Shown here piece after piece: positions 53,028-62,883 of a stretch of DNA of 64,000 bases. The translations under genes were made by a program, and so were the position numbers. The notes beneath the pieces are model-generated. The model was not told where the DNA came from. It searched no databases and was given only the letters and a program-made list of their open reading frames with translations. Source of the stretch: Saccharibacillus qingshengii (GTDB lineage: Bacteria > Bacillota > Bacilli > Paenibacillales > Paenibacillaceae); the NCBI RefSeq assembly GCF_013185195.1, contig NZ_JAAZWC010000013.1, forward strand, positions 1 through 64,000, written 5' to 3'. Position 1 is the stretch's first letter; each line of letters starts with the position of its first letter.

Positions 53028-53638
53028 ACGAACTCGCAGGCGCCGGCAGGCACTGGGTACTCGGCATCACCGGGGCCAGCGGCAGCGTGTACGGCATCCG
53101 ATTGGCGGAAGAACTGCTGGATAACGGTTTTTCGGTGCATCTGGTCGTTTCGAATGCCGGCTGGCGCGTCTTAAAGGAAGAAATGGATTTCGACGCGTCC
53201 AAACGCGAAGAAGAGTTGGAGCGCCGTTTGGGCGGTCGTCCGGGCCGATTGATCTATCATCCGGTAGCGGATATCGGGGCGTCGATCGCCAGCGGTTCTT
53301 TTCGGGCCGAGGGAATGATCGTCGCCCCGTGTTCGATGGGAACCCTCTCTTCGATTGCGCACGGAACGTCGGACAATCTGATGACGCGCGCGGCCGACGT
53401 GATGATCAAGGAAGATCGCCCGCTTGTGCTTGTACCCAGAGAAACGCCGCTGCATGCGATCCATTTGGAGAATATGCTGAAACTGTCCCGCTTGGGCGTC
53501 AAAATGGTTCCGGCCATGCCCGCCTTTTACCATCGTCCCCGGACGCTGGAAGAAGTCGTGGACTTTCTGGTCGGCAAAGTGCTGGACAGTGTTGGAATCG
53601 GACATAACTTGTTTAAAAGATGGGGGGAGGAAACGTGA
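53021..53638 (+). CDS. ubiX: UbiX-type flavin prenyltransferase
   Basis: UbiX attaches a dimethylallyl group to FMN, making the prenylated-FMN cofactor of UbiD-type decarboxylases. The 205-residue protein has VLGITGASGSVYGIRLAEEL (FMN), PCSMGTLSSIAHGTSDNLMTRAADV and the phosphate-binding LVPRETPLHAIHLENMLKLS. It starts with TTG 53021. Its decarboxylase partner in the futalosine route is not in the window. The protein is slightly long because of an N-terminal extension of about 10 residues. Confidence 0.88.
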   Translation: MVNELAGAGRHWVLGITGASGSVYGIRLAEELLDNGFSVHLVVSNAGWRVLKEEMDFDASKREEELERRLGGRPGRLIYHPVADIGASIASGSFRAEGMIVAPCSMGTLSSIAHGTSDNLMTRAADVMIKEDRPLVLVPRETPLHAIHLENMLKLSRLGVKMVPAMPAFYHRPRTLEEVVDFLVGKVLDSVGIGHNLFKRWGEET

Positions 53639-54495
53639 AGGAGAGCGATACGCTGCGTCTGGGACGCATCCTCTACACCAACGTTTGGCCGGTCTATCAC
53701 TACTTCGATCCTTCCGCGCTCGGTTTTCCGGCTGAGAGCCGGACGGAACTGCCGGCTGCCTTGAATCGTCTGCTGCTGGAAGGAGAGCTGGATATGAGTC
53801 CGGTTTCCTCGTTTGCTTACGCGATGGCGGCGGACCGTTTCCTGCTGCTCCCGGATTTGTCGGTGAGCGCGGACGGACCGGTCCGGTCGATTCTCTGCTT
53901 TTCCAAAAAACCGTTTGCCGAAGCGGTTCAGGGCCGGATCGCATTGACCAATACGTCGGCGACTTCCGTTAATCTGCTGAAGATTATTGCGGAAAAAGCA
54001 TACGGCGCAAAACCCGAGTACGTCACCTGCGAACCCCATCTCGAAGAGATGCTGGAACATGCGGATGCGGCGCTGTTGATCGGCGATCATGCTATCCGGG
54101 CCGACTGGGCGAATACGGAGTATACGGTGACCGACCTCGGCGCGGAATGGAAAAGCTGGACGGGTCTCAGTATGACCTTTGCGGTCTGGGCAGTTTCGAA
54201 GCAGGCGGCGGACCGTTACCCGGACCGGATCGGCGAACTGGCCGCGGCTTTGGCCGCAAGCAAGAACAGAAGTCTCAAAGATCTGACGCCGGTTGCGGCA
54301 AAAGCGCAGGCCGAGCTGGGCGGCGATCTTCGCTACTGGCAGGGGTACTTTGAGAATCTTCGTTACGACTTGACTCCGGAGCGCTTGGACGGACTGGATC
54401 TTTACTTCCGCCATGCCCGGGAGATGGGGCTTCTGCCGCAGGAAGCGCAAATTCAAATTTGGACCGACAAAACGCGGATATGGGTGAACGAATGA
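53635..54495 (+). CDS. mqnA: Chorismate dehydratase MqnA
   Basis: MqnA turns chorismate into 3-[(1-carboxyvinyl)oxy]benzoate, the entry into the futalosine route to menaquinone. The 286-residue protein has the periplasmic-binding-protein-like fold of the family: LGRILYTNVWPVYHYF, DMSPVSSFAYA, SILCFSKKP and LTNTSATSVNLLKII, LLIGDHAI. GTG 53635 is placed 5 bases after GGGGGGAGG. It links this cluster with aroC, which makes chorismate 3 kb downstream. Its end overlaps hepT. Confidence 0.9.
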   Translation: MKESDTLRLGRILYTNVWPVYHYFDPSALGFPAESRTELPAALNRLLLEGELDMSPVSSFAYAMAADRFLLLPDLSVSADGPVRSILCFSKKPFAEAVQGRIALTNTSATSVNLLKIIAEKAYGAKPEYVTCEPHLEEMLEHADAALLIGDHAIRADWANTEYTVTDLGAEWKSWTGLSMTFAVWAVSKQAADRYPDRIGELAAALAASKNRSLKDLTPVAAKAQAELGGDLRYWQGYFENLRYDLTPERLDGLDLYFRHAREMGLLPQEAQIQIWTDKTRIWVNE

Positions 54496-55466
54496 AACGA
54501 ATGGAGATCTTCGGAACGTTAAAAAAAGATATGGACGCCGTCGAACGTTCGCTCTATGCCTGCATTGAAGTCGAAAGTGAAGCACTGGGCGAAGCGGCGA
54601 TGCATCTGCTGAAAGCCGGCGGCAAACGCCTGCGTCCGGCTTTTGTACTGCTGGGCGGCAAATTCGGCACGTACGAGCTCGAACGGCTGCAGCTTATTGC
54701 CGTGCCGCTGGAACTGATTCATATGGCGTCGCTGGTCCATGACGATGTGATTGACAACGCGCAGACGCGGCGGGGCCAGCTGACCGTCAAAGCCAAATGG
54801 GATAACCGGATCGCCATGTACACGGGTGATTACATTTATGCCAAGGCGCTGGAAATGGTCGCAGGGCTGGAAGATCCGCGGATTCACCGGATATTGGCCA
54901 AAGCGATGGTTGAAATGTCGATCGGCGAGATGGAGCAAATCCGCGACTTTTTCAATTCAAACCAAAGTATTCGCCGTTATCTGCTGCGCATCCGCCGCAA
55001 AACGGCGCTGTTGATCGCCGTCAGCTGCCAGCTCGGCGCACTGGCCGCCGGAGCTTCGGAGAAAGAAGCGCGCGAACTGTACAACTACGGGTACAATGTA
55101 GGGATGGCGTTCCAGATTCGCGACGATCTGCTGGATCTGTGCGGAACGGAGAAGCAGATCGGCAAACCGCCGGGCAGCGATATCCGCCAAGGCAATATCA
55201 CGATTCCGGTGCTGTACGCGCTGCAGGAAGAACAGCTGCGCGCTCCGCTGCTGGAGGAAATCGGCCGTATCCACACGGCAAACGGCCATACGGACGTGAC
55301 CGCCGCCGTAACAATGATCCGCAGCAGCGGAGGAATCGCGCGCGCGGAAGAACTGGCCGACCGGTATACGCAAAAAGCGCTGGACGCGCTGGGCCGTCTG
55401 CCCGATATCCGGGCACGCCGCCATCTGCGCGATATCGCGAATTTTGTGTCCAGACGAACCTATTGA
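54492..55466 (+). CDS. hepT: Heptaprenyl diphosphate synthase component II
   Basis: The catalytic trans-polyprenyl synthase: GGKRLRPAFVLL, the first aspartate-rich motif LVHDDVIDNAQTRRG, and the second MAFQIRDDLLDLCG, 324 residues. With HepS it extends farnesyl diphosphate to C35. ATG 54492 overlaps the mqnA stop (ATGA). An intrinsic terminator at 55494-55521 follows. Confidence 0.93.
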   Translation: MKRMEIFGTLKKDMDAVERSLYACIEVESEALGEAAMHLLKAGGKRLRPAFVLLGGKFGTYELERLQLIAVPLELIHMASLVHDDVIDNAQTRRGQLTVKAKWDNRIAMYTGDYIYAKALEMVAGLEDPRIHRILAKAMVEMSIGEMEQIRDFFNSNQSIRRYLLRIRRKTALLIAVSCQLGALAAGASEKEARELYNYGYNVGMAFQIRDDLLDLCGTEKQIGKPPGSDIRQGNITIPVLYALQEEQLRAPLLEEIGRIHTANGHTDVTAAVTMIRSSGGIARAEELADRYTQKALDALGRLPDIRARRHLRDIANFVSRRTY

Positions 55467-55493
55467 ACGCCGGGCAAATACTGCGGCAAAGAG

Positions 55494-55522
55494 GGGAGAT
55501 TCCAAGGAAGCTCCCTTTTTTC
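55494..55522 (+). terminator. Intrinsic terminator after hepT
   Basis: GGGAG-A-TTC pairs with GAA-G-CTCCC around CAAG (55494-55515), followed by six T. Confidence 0.75.
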
Positions 55523-55620
55523 GCAAAATCATGCAGGATTATTGCATTAACTCGTTTAACTCTATAAAAAGCAAGCGTCTCAGCCGATAATAAATCATAT
55601 GCCGAAAGTGGGAGATTGCG

Positions 55621-56064
55621 ATGGAACGCACTTTTATGATGGTTAAGCCCGATGGAGTACAACGTGGACTGGTCGGACGGATCGTCAGCCGATTCGAAGA
55701 CAAAGGATTCAAGCTGGTTGCGGGGAAATTCATGCAGATCTCGGAAGAACAAGCCAAGCGTCATTATGCCGAGCACGAAGGCAAACCGTTTTTCGGAGAT
55801 CTGGTGGAATTCATTACGTCCGGTCCGGTATTCGCAATGGTATGGGAAGGCGACGATGTCATCGCGCTGTCCCGGATCCTGATGGGCAAGACCAAAGTCA
55901 CGGAAGCGCTGCCCGGGACGATTCGAGGGGATTTTGCGGCACACACGCCGTTTAACCTGATTCACGGATCGGACGGAACGGAAAGCGCCAAACGGGAAAT
56001 CGCCAACTTTTTCACTGAAGCGGAACAGCATGATTATGACAAGGCGGTGGCGCGATGGATCTGA
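55621..56064 (+). CDS. ndk: Nucleoside diphosphate kinase
   Basis: Ndk balances nucleoside triphosphates through a phospho-histidine. The 147-residue protein shows [26 protein letters not shown] and the catalytic His in [29 protein letters not shown] precedes the ATG. Its end overlaps cheR by 10 bases, the B. subtilis arrangement. Confidence 0.95.
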   Translation: MERTFMMVKPDGVQRGLVGRIVSRFEDKGFKLVAGKFMQISEEQAKRHYAEHEGKPFFGDLVEFITSGPVFAMVWEGDDVIALSRILMGKTKVTEALPGTIRGDFAAHTPFNLIHGSDGTESAKREIANFFTEAEQHDYDKAVARWI

Positions 56065-56882
56065 TCAGAAGCGGCGCGGGGCGCGAAGAAGTATCTGCCC
56101 CGGGAAGCGACCCGGACTACAGCGGGTTTATTAAAAACGTAAATGCGAGCACAGGAATCGACTTGTCCCAATATAAGGAAGCACAGATGAAACGCCGTTT
56201 GACTACGCTGCGCAGCAAGCACGGCTATGACACGTTTGCCCAATTTTTTGAAGCGATGAAAAAGGACAAAACCCTGTTCTTCGAATTCCTCGACCGGATG
56301 ACGATCAACGTATCGGAATTCTGGCGCAACCCGAACCGCTGGGAAGTGCTGCGCGATATGATTATTCCGGAACTGCGCACAGGCGGCAAAAAAGGACTGA
56401 AAGTATGGAGCGCGGCGTGTTCGACAGGCGAAGAGCCTTATACGCTGGCGATGATTCTCGACGGACACGGCATTCTGGGCGATTCCAAGCTGGTTGCTGC
56501 GGATCTGGACGAAGGCGCGCTTGCCAAAGCGAAACAAGGACAGTACCTGGAGCGCTCGCTCAAGGATGTGCCTTCGAAAGTCGCGGAAAAGTATTTCAAA
56601 GCCGACGGTTTGATGTACAAAGTCGACGACAAGCTTAAGCGGGCCGTCAATTTCCAGAAGCTGAATCTGCTGACCGATAAGTTTGACGACGGCTACGATC
56701 TGATCGTCTGCCGCAACGTCATGATTTATTTCACGGAAGAAGCCAAGTCGACCCTTTATCACAAATTCGCGTCCAGCCTGCGCAAAGGCGGCGTGCTGTT
56801 CGTAGGCAGTACGGAACAGATCTTCTCGCCGGCCCAGTACGGACTCGAGCCTTGCGACACGTTTTTCTACAAGAAAATCTAA
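56055..56882 (+). CDS. cheR: Chemotaxis glutamate methyltransferase CheR
   Basis: CheR methylates glutamates on chemoreceptors with SAM. The 275-residue protein has the helical N-domain ([16 protein letters not shown], basic surface for receptor docking), [16 protein letters not shown], the SAM motif [17 protein letters not shown] and the late [12 protein letters not shown]. The first 30 residues (Arg/Glu/Pro-rich) are an extra extension. Together with the PilZ protein it implies motility. Confidence 0.93.
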   Translation: MDLIRSGAGREEVSAPGSDPDYSGFIKNVNASTGIDLSQYKEAQMKRRLTTLRSKHGYDTFAQFFEAMKKDKTLFFEFLDRMTINVSEFWRNPNRWEVLRDMIIPELRTGGKKGLKVWSAACSTGEEPYTLAMILDGHGILGDSKLVAADLDEGALAKAKQGQYLERSLKDVPSKVAEKYFKADGLMYKVDDKLKRAVNFQKLNLLTDKFDDGYDLIVCRNVMIYFTEEAKSTLYHKFASSLRKGGVLFVGSTEQIFSPAQYGLEPCDTFFYKKI

Positions 56883-56913
56883 AGGGGCTCCGGATCGGAA
56901 AAGAGCCAAAAAA

Positions 56914-56955
56914 GTCGTCGTATTCCGCCTTGGGGCGGAAACGGCGGCTTTTTTT
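56914..56955 (+). terminator. Intrinsic terminator after cheR
   Basis: TTCCGCC/GGCGGAA stem (loop TTGG) extended by weaker pairs to 56914/56948, then seven T. Confidence 0.8.
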
Positions 56956-56994
56956 GTACAGAAAACGCCGATCTTACGCAAAATGTAAAGGCTC

Positions 56995-57023
56995 TTGGAC
57001 AAGCTGCGGACAGATGGTATAAT
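56995..57023 (+). promoter_or_regulatory. Promoter of the aroC operon
   Basis: TTGGAC (56995-57000), 17 bases, TATAAT (57018-57023) with an upstream TGG, 63 bases before the aroC ATG. Confidence 0.72.
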
Positions 57024-57085
57024 GGGCGAAGACATTTACGGATTTTAGCCGTTTACAGTTTAAAAGTTTAAAGGGGGAACGCGTT

Positions 57086-58255
57086 ATGAGTTTACGTTAC
57101 TTGACCGCCGGGGAGACCCATGGACCGCAGCTGACCGCGATCGTTGAAGGAATGCCGAGCAATCTGCGGATCGATTTCGAGGCTTTGAACTTTCAACTGC
57201 TGCGCAGACAAAAAGGATACGGCCGAGGCCGCCGTATGCAGATCGAGCAGGATCAAGCGGATATCGTAGGCGGCGTTCGCCACGGACAAACGACGGGAGC
57301 GCCGATTGCTCTGGTCGTCGCCAACAACGACTGGAAGCACTGGACCAAGATCATGAACGTCGAGCCGATGGAAGGCACGGACGAAGAGAAGCGCCGCGTG
57401 CACCGTCCGCGTCCGGGCCACGCCGATCTTAACGGCGGCCTCAAATACGACCTCAAAGATCTGCGCAACGTCCTGGAACGTTCGAGTGCCCGCGAGACGG
57501 CTGTCCGCGTCGCCGTCGGCGCGCTGGCTCGCCAGCTGCTTGAAGTGTTTGGTATCCGTATCGGCGGACAAGTGCTGCGAATCGGCGAGATCGTCGCTCC
57601 GGCCAACAATCTGCCGCTCGATGAACTGGTCGCCCGCACGGAAGCTTCTTCCGTACGTGTCGCCGACGAAGAAACCGAGAAGAAGATGGAAGCCTACATC
57701 GATCTGATCAAAAAAGAAGGCGATTCGGTCGGCGGCGTAGTCGAATGTATCGTCGAAGGCCTTCCGGTCGGTCTCGGCAGTTACGTGCAGTATGATCGCA
57801 AGCTCGACGCGCGGATCGCCCAGGCCGTCATGTCGATCAATGCCTTCAAAGGCGTCGAAATCGGCATCGGCTTCGAAGCGGGTGAACTGCGGGGTTCGCA
57901 GGTGCACGACGAGATTCTGTACACGGAAGAAGCCGGTTATACACGGGCTTCCAATCGTCTGGGCGGTTTCGAAGGCGGGATCACGAACGGAATGCCAATC
58001 GTCGTGCGAGGTGTCATGAAGCCGATCCCGACGCTCTACAAGCCGCTGCGCAGTGTCGATATCGACACCAAGGAAGCGTTCAATGCCCAGGTGGAGCGTT
58101 CAGACGCCTGCGCCGTTCCGGCAGCGAGCGTCGTGATGGAGAGCGTCGTCGCCTGGGAAGTCGCCAAAGCGTTCCTCGAAAAATTCGGCGGCGATTCCAT
58201 GGAGGAAATCAAAGCGAATTACGAAAATTACAAGCGTCAGCTGGAGAACTACTAA
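57086..58255 (+). CDS. aroC: Chorismate synthase
   Basis: AroC makes chorismate from EPSP with reduced FMN. The 389-residue protein shows [10 protein letters not shown] at the N-terminus, [45 protein letters not shown] and the late [27 protein letters not shown] precedes the ATG. It leads aroB-aroH and supplies both the trp genes downstream and mqnA upstream. Confidence 0.95.
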   Translation: MSLRYLTAGETHGPQLTAIVEGMPSNLRIDFEALNFQLLRRQKGYGRGRRMQIEQDQADIVGGVRHGQTTGAPIALVVANNDWKHWTKIMNVEPMEGTDEEKRRVHRPRPGHADLNGGLKYDLKDLRNVLERSSARETAVRVAVGALARQLLEVFGIRIGGQVLRIGEIVAPANNLPLDELVARTEASSVRVADEETEKKMEAYIDLIKKEGDSVGGVVECIVEGLPVGLGSYVQYDRKLDARIAQAVMSINAFKGVEIGIGFEAGELRGSQVHDEILYTEEAGYTRASNRLGGFEGGITNGMPIVVRGVMKPIPTLYKPLRSVDIDTKEAFNAQVERSDACAVPAASVVMESVVAWEVAKAFLEKFGGDSMEEIKANYENYKRQLENY

Positions 58256-58256
58256 G

Positions 58257-59354
58257 ATGGCGGGGACGCCAAAGACGCTGACGGTCGAGCTGGGCGAGCG
58301 CTCGTATCCGATCGTGATCGGCGAAGGACTGCTGGGTCAAGCGGCCGAGTATCTGAAACAGGTCGGGGTGCCGAGCAAAAGTCCGCTGCTGATCGTGACC
58401 GACGATCATGTGGCTCCGTTATATCTGGACCAGCTGGTCGACGTTTTGACAGCGGGCGGATACCGCGTCGCGAGCGCCGTTGTTCCGGCCGGCGAATCGT
58501 CCAAGTCGCTTGCCGTATACGATCAGCTTATTACGCGGGCGATTGAAGAAGGGTTGGACCGTTCTTCGGCGATACTGGCGCTTGGCGGCGGCGTAGTCGG
58601 CGATCTCGCCGGGTTCGTAGCCGGAACCTATATGCGCGGGATTCGTTTCGTGCAGGTGCCGACGACCATTCTCGCGCACGACAGCAGCGTAGGCGGCAAA
58701 GTGGCGGTCAACCATCCGCTTGCCAAGAATATGATCGGCGTATTTCATCAGCCGGAACTTGTGCTGTATGACGTGGAGACGCTCAAGACCCTGCCGCCGC
58801 GCGAAGTGCGTGCGGGATTGTCGGAGATGGTCAAGCACGGGCTGATCTGGGACCGGGATTTCGCTTACTGGTGCCAAGAACATGCGAAGCGTCTGTTGGC
58901 TCTCGATTCCGAAGCGCTGGCTTACGGTCTGGAAAAAGGCTGCGCCATCAAAGCCCAGATCGTCTCGCGCGACGAGCGGGAGAACGATCTGCGTGCGATC
59001 TTGAATCTGGGGCATACGCTCGGTCACGCGATTGAGGCCGTCGCGGGCTACGGACAATTTCTGCACGGCGAAGCGATCTCCGTCGGTATGGCCGCTGCGG
59101 CAAGGCTTGGCGAAGAACGCGGCGGGGCGGGGCTGTACGCGGAGACGACAGCGATGCTGCAAGCGCTGGAACTTCCCGTGACGCTGCCGGTCGATATGGA
59201 TACCGACGCACTGATGGCTGCCATGCAGCGCGACAAGAAGTTCAGGGAAGGCCAGATGATCTTTGTCGTGCCTCTGGAGGTCGGCCGCGTCGAAATCGCA
59301 GGCGATGTAAAAGCGGAAGCGGTGCGAAGCGTTATAGAACGCCTAAAAGCCTGA
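58257..59354 (+). CDS. aroB: 3-dehydroquinate synthase
   Basis: AroB closes DAHP to 3-dehydroquinate using NAD+ and a divalent metal. The 365-residue protein has ALGGGVVGDLAGFVAGTYMRGI, VPTTILAHDSSVGGKVAVNHP, GLSEMVKHGLI (metal Glu) and LNLGHTLGHAIEA (metal His). It starts one base after the aroC stop. Complete. Confidence 0.95.
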   Translation: MAGTPKTLTVELGERSYPIVIGEGLLGQAAEYLKQVGVPSKSPLLIVTDDHVAPLYLDQLVDVLTAGGYRVASAVVPAGESSKSLAVYDQLITRAIEEGLDRSSAILALGGGVVGDLAGFVAGTYMRGIRFVQVPTTILAHDSSVGGKVAVNHPLAKNMIGVFHQPELVLYDVETLKTLPPREVRAGLSEMVKHGLIWDRDFAYWCQEHAKRLLALDSEALAYGLEKGCAIKAQIVSRDERENDLRAILNLGHTLGHAIEAVAGYGQFLHGEAISVGMAAAARLGEERGGAGLYAETTAMLQALELPVTLPVDMDTDALMAAMQRDKKFREGQMIFVVPLEVGRVEIAGDVKAEAVRSVIERLKA

Positions 59355-59360
59355 AAAGGA

Positions 59361-59747
59361 GTGGGAACCATCGTCATTTACAACCGGGGTATTCGCGGAG
59401 CGACAACGGTCGAACGCAACGACCAAGAAGAAATTTACGCGGCTACGGAAGAATTGGTCGCGGAGATGATCCGCTGTAATGGAATCGATCCGGAAATGGT
59501 CAGCAATATCTGGATTACGGTCACCGGCGATCTGAATGCCGCTTTTCCGGCGGTCGCTGTGCGCCGTCAGCCGGGTTGGGATTTCGTTCCGCTGATGTGC
59601 GCGCTGGAAATTCCGGTCGAAGGCAGTCTGCCGCGCTGTATCCGTTTGATGATTCAGATTAATACGGAAAAGTCCCAGCGGGAGATCGGACATGTCTATC
59701 AGCGCGGAGCAACGGTACTTCGACCGGATCTTGTCGGCCGCAAGTAA
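59361..59747 (+). CDS. aroH: Chorismate mutase, AroH type
   Basis: The monofunctional trimeric AroH converts chorismate to prephenate. The protein shows RGIRGATTVERNDQEEIY, TVTGDLNAAFPAVAVRR (dimer-like active-site Arg) and IGHVYQRGATVLRPDL, all close to the B. subtilis enzyme. The start is unclear: GTG 59361 lies inside the AAAAGGAG ribosome site itself, while codons at proper spacing are ATC (59370) and ATT (59376), rare starts. The protein sense is intact either way. Confidence 0.9.
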   Translation: MGTIVIYNRGIRGATTVERNDQEEIYAATEELVAEMIRCNGIDPEMVSNIWITVTGDLNAAFPAVAVRRQPGWDFVPLMCALEIPVEGSLPRCIRLMIQINTEKSQREIGHVYQRGATVLRPDLVGRK

Positions 59748-59774
59748 CGTGATCGGCAAAGAAAGCGGAGGCGC

Positions 59775-60088
59775 TTGCTATCGGCTTCGCGATCGGGTAT
59801 AGTAGGGAACAAAGTTAAGGATTCGCGCTGCCGCGCCGGGAACAGGAGTGTTACCGGGCGGGGGCGGAGAATCGTGAGGCCCGCAGGGGCCAAGGCGGCG
59901 CAGGCCGCCAGACAGAGCAGAGTCAGGCTGAGCAGAGTTTACGTATGGAACGATTCGCGGTCAAACGGCTACGGGTTTTTTACCATACATCGACGAATGC
60001 AATCCATCGGAGCACGGAATTTTCTATCCCGCATACGGGTGAAGATTTTCGAAGCCGAAGACCTCTGCTGCGAAGCGGAGGTCTTTTT
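59775..60088 (+). promoter_or_regulatory. trp leader with TRAP-like sites and attenuator
   Basis: A promoter (TTGCTA 59775-59780, 17 bases, TATAGT 59798-59803) is followed by a leader of about 280 bases. It holds clustered GAG triplets (59915, 59920, 59930, 59935) in two copies of AGCAGAG, and an intrinsic terminator, AAGACCTCTGCT/AGCGGAGGTCTT plus T-run (60058-60088). AGCAGAG is the exact complement of CTCTGCT in the terminator's left arm, so an antiterminator could form that TRAP binding would block. No trpE frame is present between aroH and trpD. Confidence 0.55.
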
Positions 60089-60222
60089 GTATCATCTCCG
60101 CCGCACCGGATCATTCTCTGACGCTTCCGGCGTCGGGCCGGTGGCACCCGCAGCGGAAGACGGTTTCCCGAAGGACGGTCTCGAGGCGCTCGAACCTATT
60201 CGACCTCGAAGGAGAGATATCC

Positions 60223-61308
60223 ATGTATACTTCGCATTCATCCGAACCGACAGATAACGTTTATCCGATTCAACCGCTTATCGGCGCCAAAGAAGCGCTT
60301 GCGCTGGTTTCCGAAGGAGCTTCGCTGACCCGGGAGCAGGCCAGAACCGCTATGGAAAGTATCATGACCGGTAAGGCCACCCCGGCGCAGATCGGCGGCC
60401 TGCTGCTGGCGCTGCGGATGAAAGGCGAGACGACCGAGGAGATCACCGGATTTGCCGAAGCGATGCGCAGCTTCTCCGGTACGGTCGGCACTTCCCGCGA
60501 AGATCTGCTCGATACGTGCGGTACAGGCGGATCGGGCATCCACAAGTTCAATATCTCGACCGCTTCCGCTCTGATTGCCGCTTCCGCTTCCGTCCGCGTA
60601 GCCAAACACGGCAACCGCTCGGCCAGCGGCCGGGCGGGAAGTGCCGATGTGCTGGAAGCGCTTGGCGTCAATATCGGGCTGAGCGGCAGTCAAGCTGCCG
60701 AATGTCTCGACCGGATCGGTATCTGTTTCCTGTTTGCCCAGACCTATCATCCTTCCATGAAACATGCGGCCGGGCCGCGCCGGGAGCTGGGCGTTCGCAC
60801 GGTATTCAACCTGCTGGGCCCACTGACCAATCCGGCCGGCGCGGATCGCCAGCTCCTCGGCCTCTACGATGCCGACCGCACCGCGCAGATTGCCTCCGTA
60901 CTCGGCAATCTGGGAACACGGCGCGCGATGGTCGTCGCGGGTCTCGACGGTCTCGACGAGATCAGCGTTTCCGGTCCGACCCGTGTGTCGGAACTTACGG
61001 ACGGAGTCGTTCGCACTTATGACATTACGCCCGAAGAACTTGGACTTTCCCGCTATCCGCTTGAAGACATTCTCGGCGGAGATGCGGCGGACAACGCGCG
61101 GATTATACGCGGCGTGCTCTCCGGCGAACGCGGTGCCCGCCGTGACATCGTGCTTGCGAACGCGGGAGCCTGTATCTATACGGCCGGATCGGCTGCCGAT
61201 CTGGCGGAAGGCGTACGGATGGCGGCGCAGATCGTGGACTCGGGTCTCGCTCTCAACAAACTCGAACAGCTTATACGGATAACGGAGGAATGCGGATATG
61301 TATCTTGA
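60223..61308 (+). CDS. trpD: Anthranilate phosphoribosyltransferase
   Basis: TrpD joins anthranilate to PRPP. The 361-residue protein shows the glycine-rich PRPP site LLDTCGTGGSGIHKFNISTASA, KHGNRSASGRAGSADVLEALG and RRELGVRTVFNLLGPLTNPAG. AAGGAGAGATATCC precedes ATG 60223. The first 25 residues (TSHSSEPTDNVYPIQ) are an unusual extension. It is the first trp gene after the leader; the anthranilate synthase gene trpE is not here. Confidence 0.94.
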   Translation: MYTSHSSEPTDNVYPIQPLIGAKEALALVSEGASLTREQARTAMESIMTGKATPAQIGGLLLALRMKGETTEEITGFAEAMRSFSGTVGTSREDLLDTCGTGGSGIHKFNISTASALIAASASVRVAKHGNRSASGRAGSADVLEALGVNIGLSGSQAAECLDRIGICFLFAQTYHPSMKHAAGPRRELGVRTVFNLLGPLTNPAGADRQLLGLYDADRTAQIASVLGNLGTRRAMVVAGLDGLDEISVSGPTRVSELTDGVVRTYDITPEELGLSRYPLEDILGGDAADNARIIRGVLSGERGARRDIVLANAGACIYTAGSAADLAEGVRMAAQIVDSGLALNKLEQLIRITEECGYVS

Positions 61309-62164
61309 TCGAATCGTCGAAACGAAACGCCGGGAAGTCCAGCTGCTGAAGGAAACGCTGAATAAGGCGGAAGCGGAGCGGCGGATTGCCGGAATGCCGT
61401 CCACACGCGGCTTTGAAGCGGCGCTGCGCAGCCCCAAGCGTCCGGGAATGGCGCTGATCGCCGAAGTGAAAAAGGCTTCGCCGTCCAAAGGGCTGATCCG
61501 GGAAGACTTCCATCCCGTGGAGCTTGCGAAAGCTTACGAAGCGGCCGGAGCGGACTGCCTGTCCGTATTGACGGACAACGACTATTTCCAGGGCAGTGCC
61601 GACTATCTGACGCAGATTCGCGCATCGGTCGAGCTGCCTCTGCTGCGCAAAGACTTTGTGATCGACGAGCTGCAAATTTATGAAGCGCGTTTGATCGGGG
61701 CCGATGCAGTGCTGCTGATCGCGGCGATTCTGACGGTCAACCGTCTGCGGGAACTGAAAGCGTTGGCCGAAGCGTTAGGCCTCGATACGCTGATTGAAGT
61801 GCATAACGAAGAGGAACTTGACACGGTTCTTCAGGTGACCGACCGCGGATTGATCGGGGTGAACAACCGGAATCTGCATACGTTCGAGACCCGCCTGTCC
61901 GTTACCGCGGATCTTGCCCCCCGTATGCCGAAGCAGGCGCTGCTGATCAGCGAGAGTGCGATCCGTACGGCCGAAGACGTCCAGTATGTCGGTTCAAGCG
62001 GAGCGGGCGGCGTATTGATCGGAGAGACCTTTATGCGCCGCCCGGATATTGGCGAAGCGGTAGCGGAAGTGATGGGAGCGGTTCGTGGGGCGTCCGAACG
62101 TCCGGCGGCAGAAAGCGGCGTTCAACCGAACGCGGAAGCCGCCGATTCCGGAGCTTCGAGATGA
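61298..62164 (+). CDS. trpC: Indole-3-glycerol phosphate synthase
   Basis: TrpC closes the indole ring. The 288-residue TIM-barrel protein has ALIAEVKKASPSKGLIRE (catalytic Lys), DCLSVLTDNDYFQGS, PLLRKDFVIDELQIYEARLIGADAVLLI and GVNNRNLHTFE. It overlaps trpD by 11 bases and trpF by 4 bases. The last 25 residues ([19 protein letters not shown]) are a disordered tail longer than usual. Confidence 0.94.
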   Translation: MYLDRIVETKRREVQLLKETLNKAEAERRIAGMPSTRGFEAALRSPKRPGMALIAEVKKASPSKGLIREDFHPVELAKAYEAAGADCLSVLTDNDYFQGSADYLTQIRASVELPLLRKDFVIDELQIYEARLIGADAVLLIAAILTVNRLRELKALAEALGLDTLIEVHNEEELDTVLQVTDRGLIGVNNRNLHTFETRLSVTADLAPRMPKQALLISESAIRTAEDVQYVGSSGAGGVLIGETFMRRPDIGEAVAEVMGAVRGASERPAAESGVQPNAEAADSGASR

Positions 62165-62883
62165 AGGAGCGCGAAGAACGGGCCAATAAAGCACCCTTCA
62201 TCAAAATATGCGGGATCCGTACGCCGGAAGCTGTGCGGAAAGCCGCGGAACTGGGCGTCGATTATATCGGTCTTGTGTTTGCTCCGAGCCGGCGCCGGAT
62301 TGATCCTGCCGAGGCGGCCGTTCTGATCGGCGAGCTGAACAAGGCGCCGAAGACCTCTTCGACAGACAGAGAGCGTCCCAAGGTGGCGGGCGTGTTCGTG
62401 AATCCGTCGCTGGACGAATTGAAGCGGACACTGACGGCCGCTCGGTTGGATGTGGTGCAGCTGCACGGACAGGAAAGCCCGGATTTTTGCCGGGAAGTCC
62501 GCGAACAATTTGGCGTGGAAGTATTCAAATCGATCTCGATCGGCGGCGAAGATGCCGAAGAGGGCCATGCGGTGCGGGCGGAGAGAACGTGCGAAGCGTA
62601 TCGAGGTACGGTCGACGTGCTGCTGATCGATACACACGATCCGCTGTACGGAGGCGGCTCGGGACGCACGTTCAACTGGGAGATCATTCCTCTGTATCAG
62701 CAGGCGGCCAAAGCCTGCGGAATAAAATTATTCGTAGCCGGCGGTTTGACCGAGGGCAATGCGGGCGAATTAGTACAAAATTACGCGCCGGACGGCATCG
62801 ACGTCTCAAGCGGCGTCGAGACCGACGGGCATAAAGATATACAAAAAATGACTTTATTCGTAGAAAGGGCGGTTTTATCATGA
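62161..62883 (+). CDS. trpF: Phosphoribosylanthranilate isomerase
   Basis: TrpF isomerises PRA to CdRP. The 240-residue barrel shows [61 protein letters not shown] and VAGGLTEGN, and [13 protein letters not shown] near the end. An insertion of about 20 residues after AAVLIGELN (around 60-80) makes it longer than most. ATG overlaps the trpC stop and its own stop overlaps trpB. Confidence 0.93.
   Translation: MKEREERANKAPFIKICGIRTPEAVRKAAELGVDYIGLVFAPSRRRIDPAEAAVLIGELNKAPKTSSTDRERPKVAGVFVNPSLDELKRTLTAARLDVVQLHGQESPDFCREVREQFGVEVFKSISIGGEDAEEGHAVRAERTCEAYRGTVDVLLIDTHDPLYGGGSGRTFNWEIIPLYQQAAKACGIKLFVAGGLTEGNAGELVQNYAPDGIDVSSGVETDGHKDIQKMTLFVERAVLS

Noticed and set aside
60145-60170. T-box-like string GGTGGCACCCGC before trpD
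   Set aside because: It differs from the T-box core by an insertion and has neither Stem I elements upstream nor a terminator downstream.
59775-60257. 160-codon open frame between aroH and trpD
   Set aside because: It begins in the -35 box of the leader promoter, runs through the terminator hairpin, has Arg/Ala-rich random composition and overlaps trpD out of frame.
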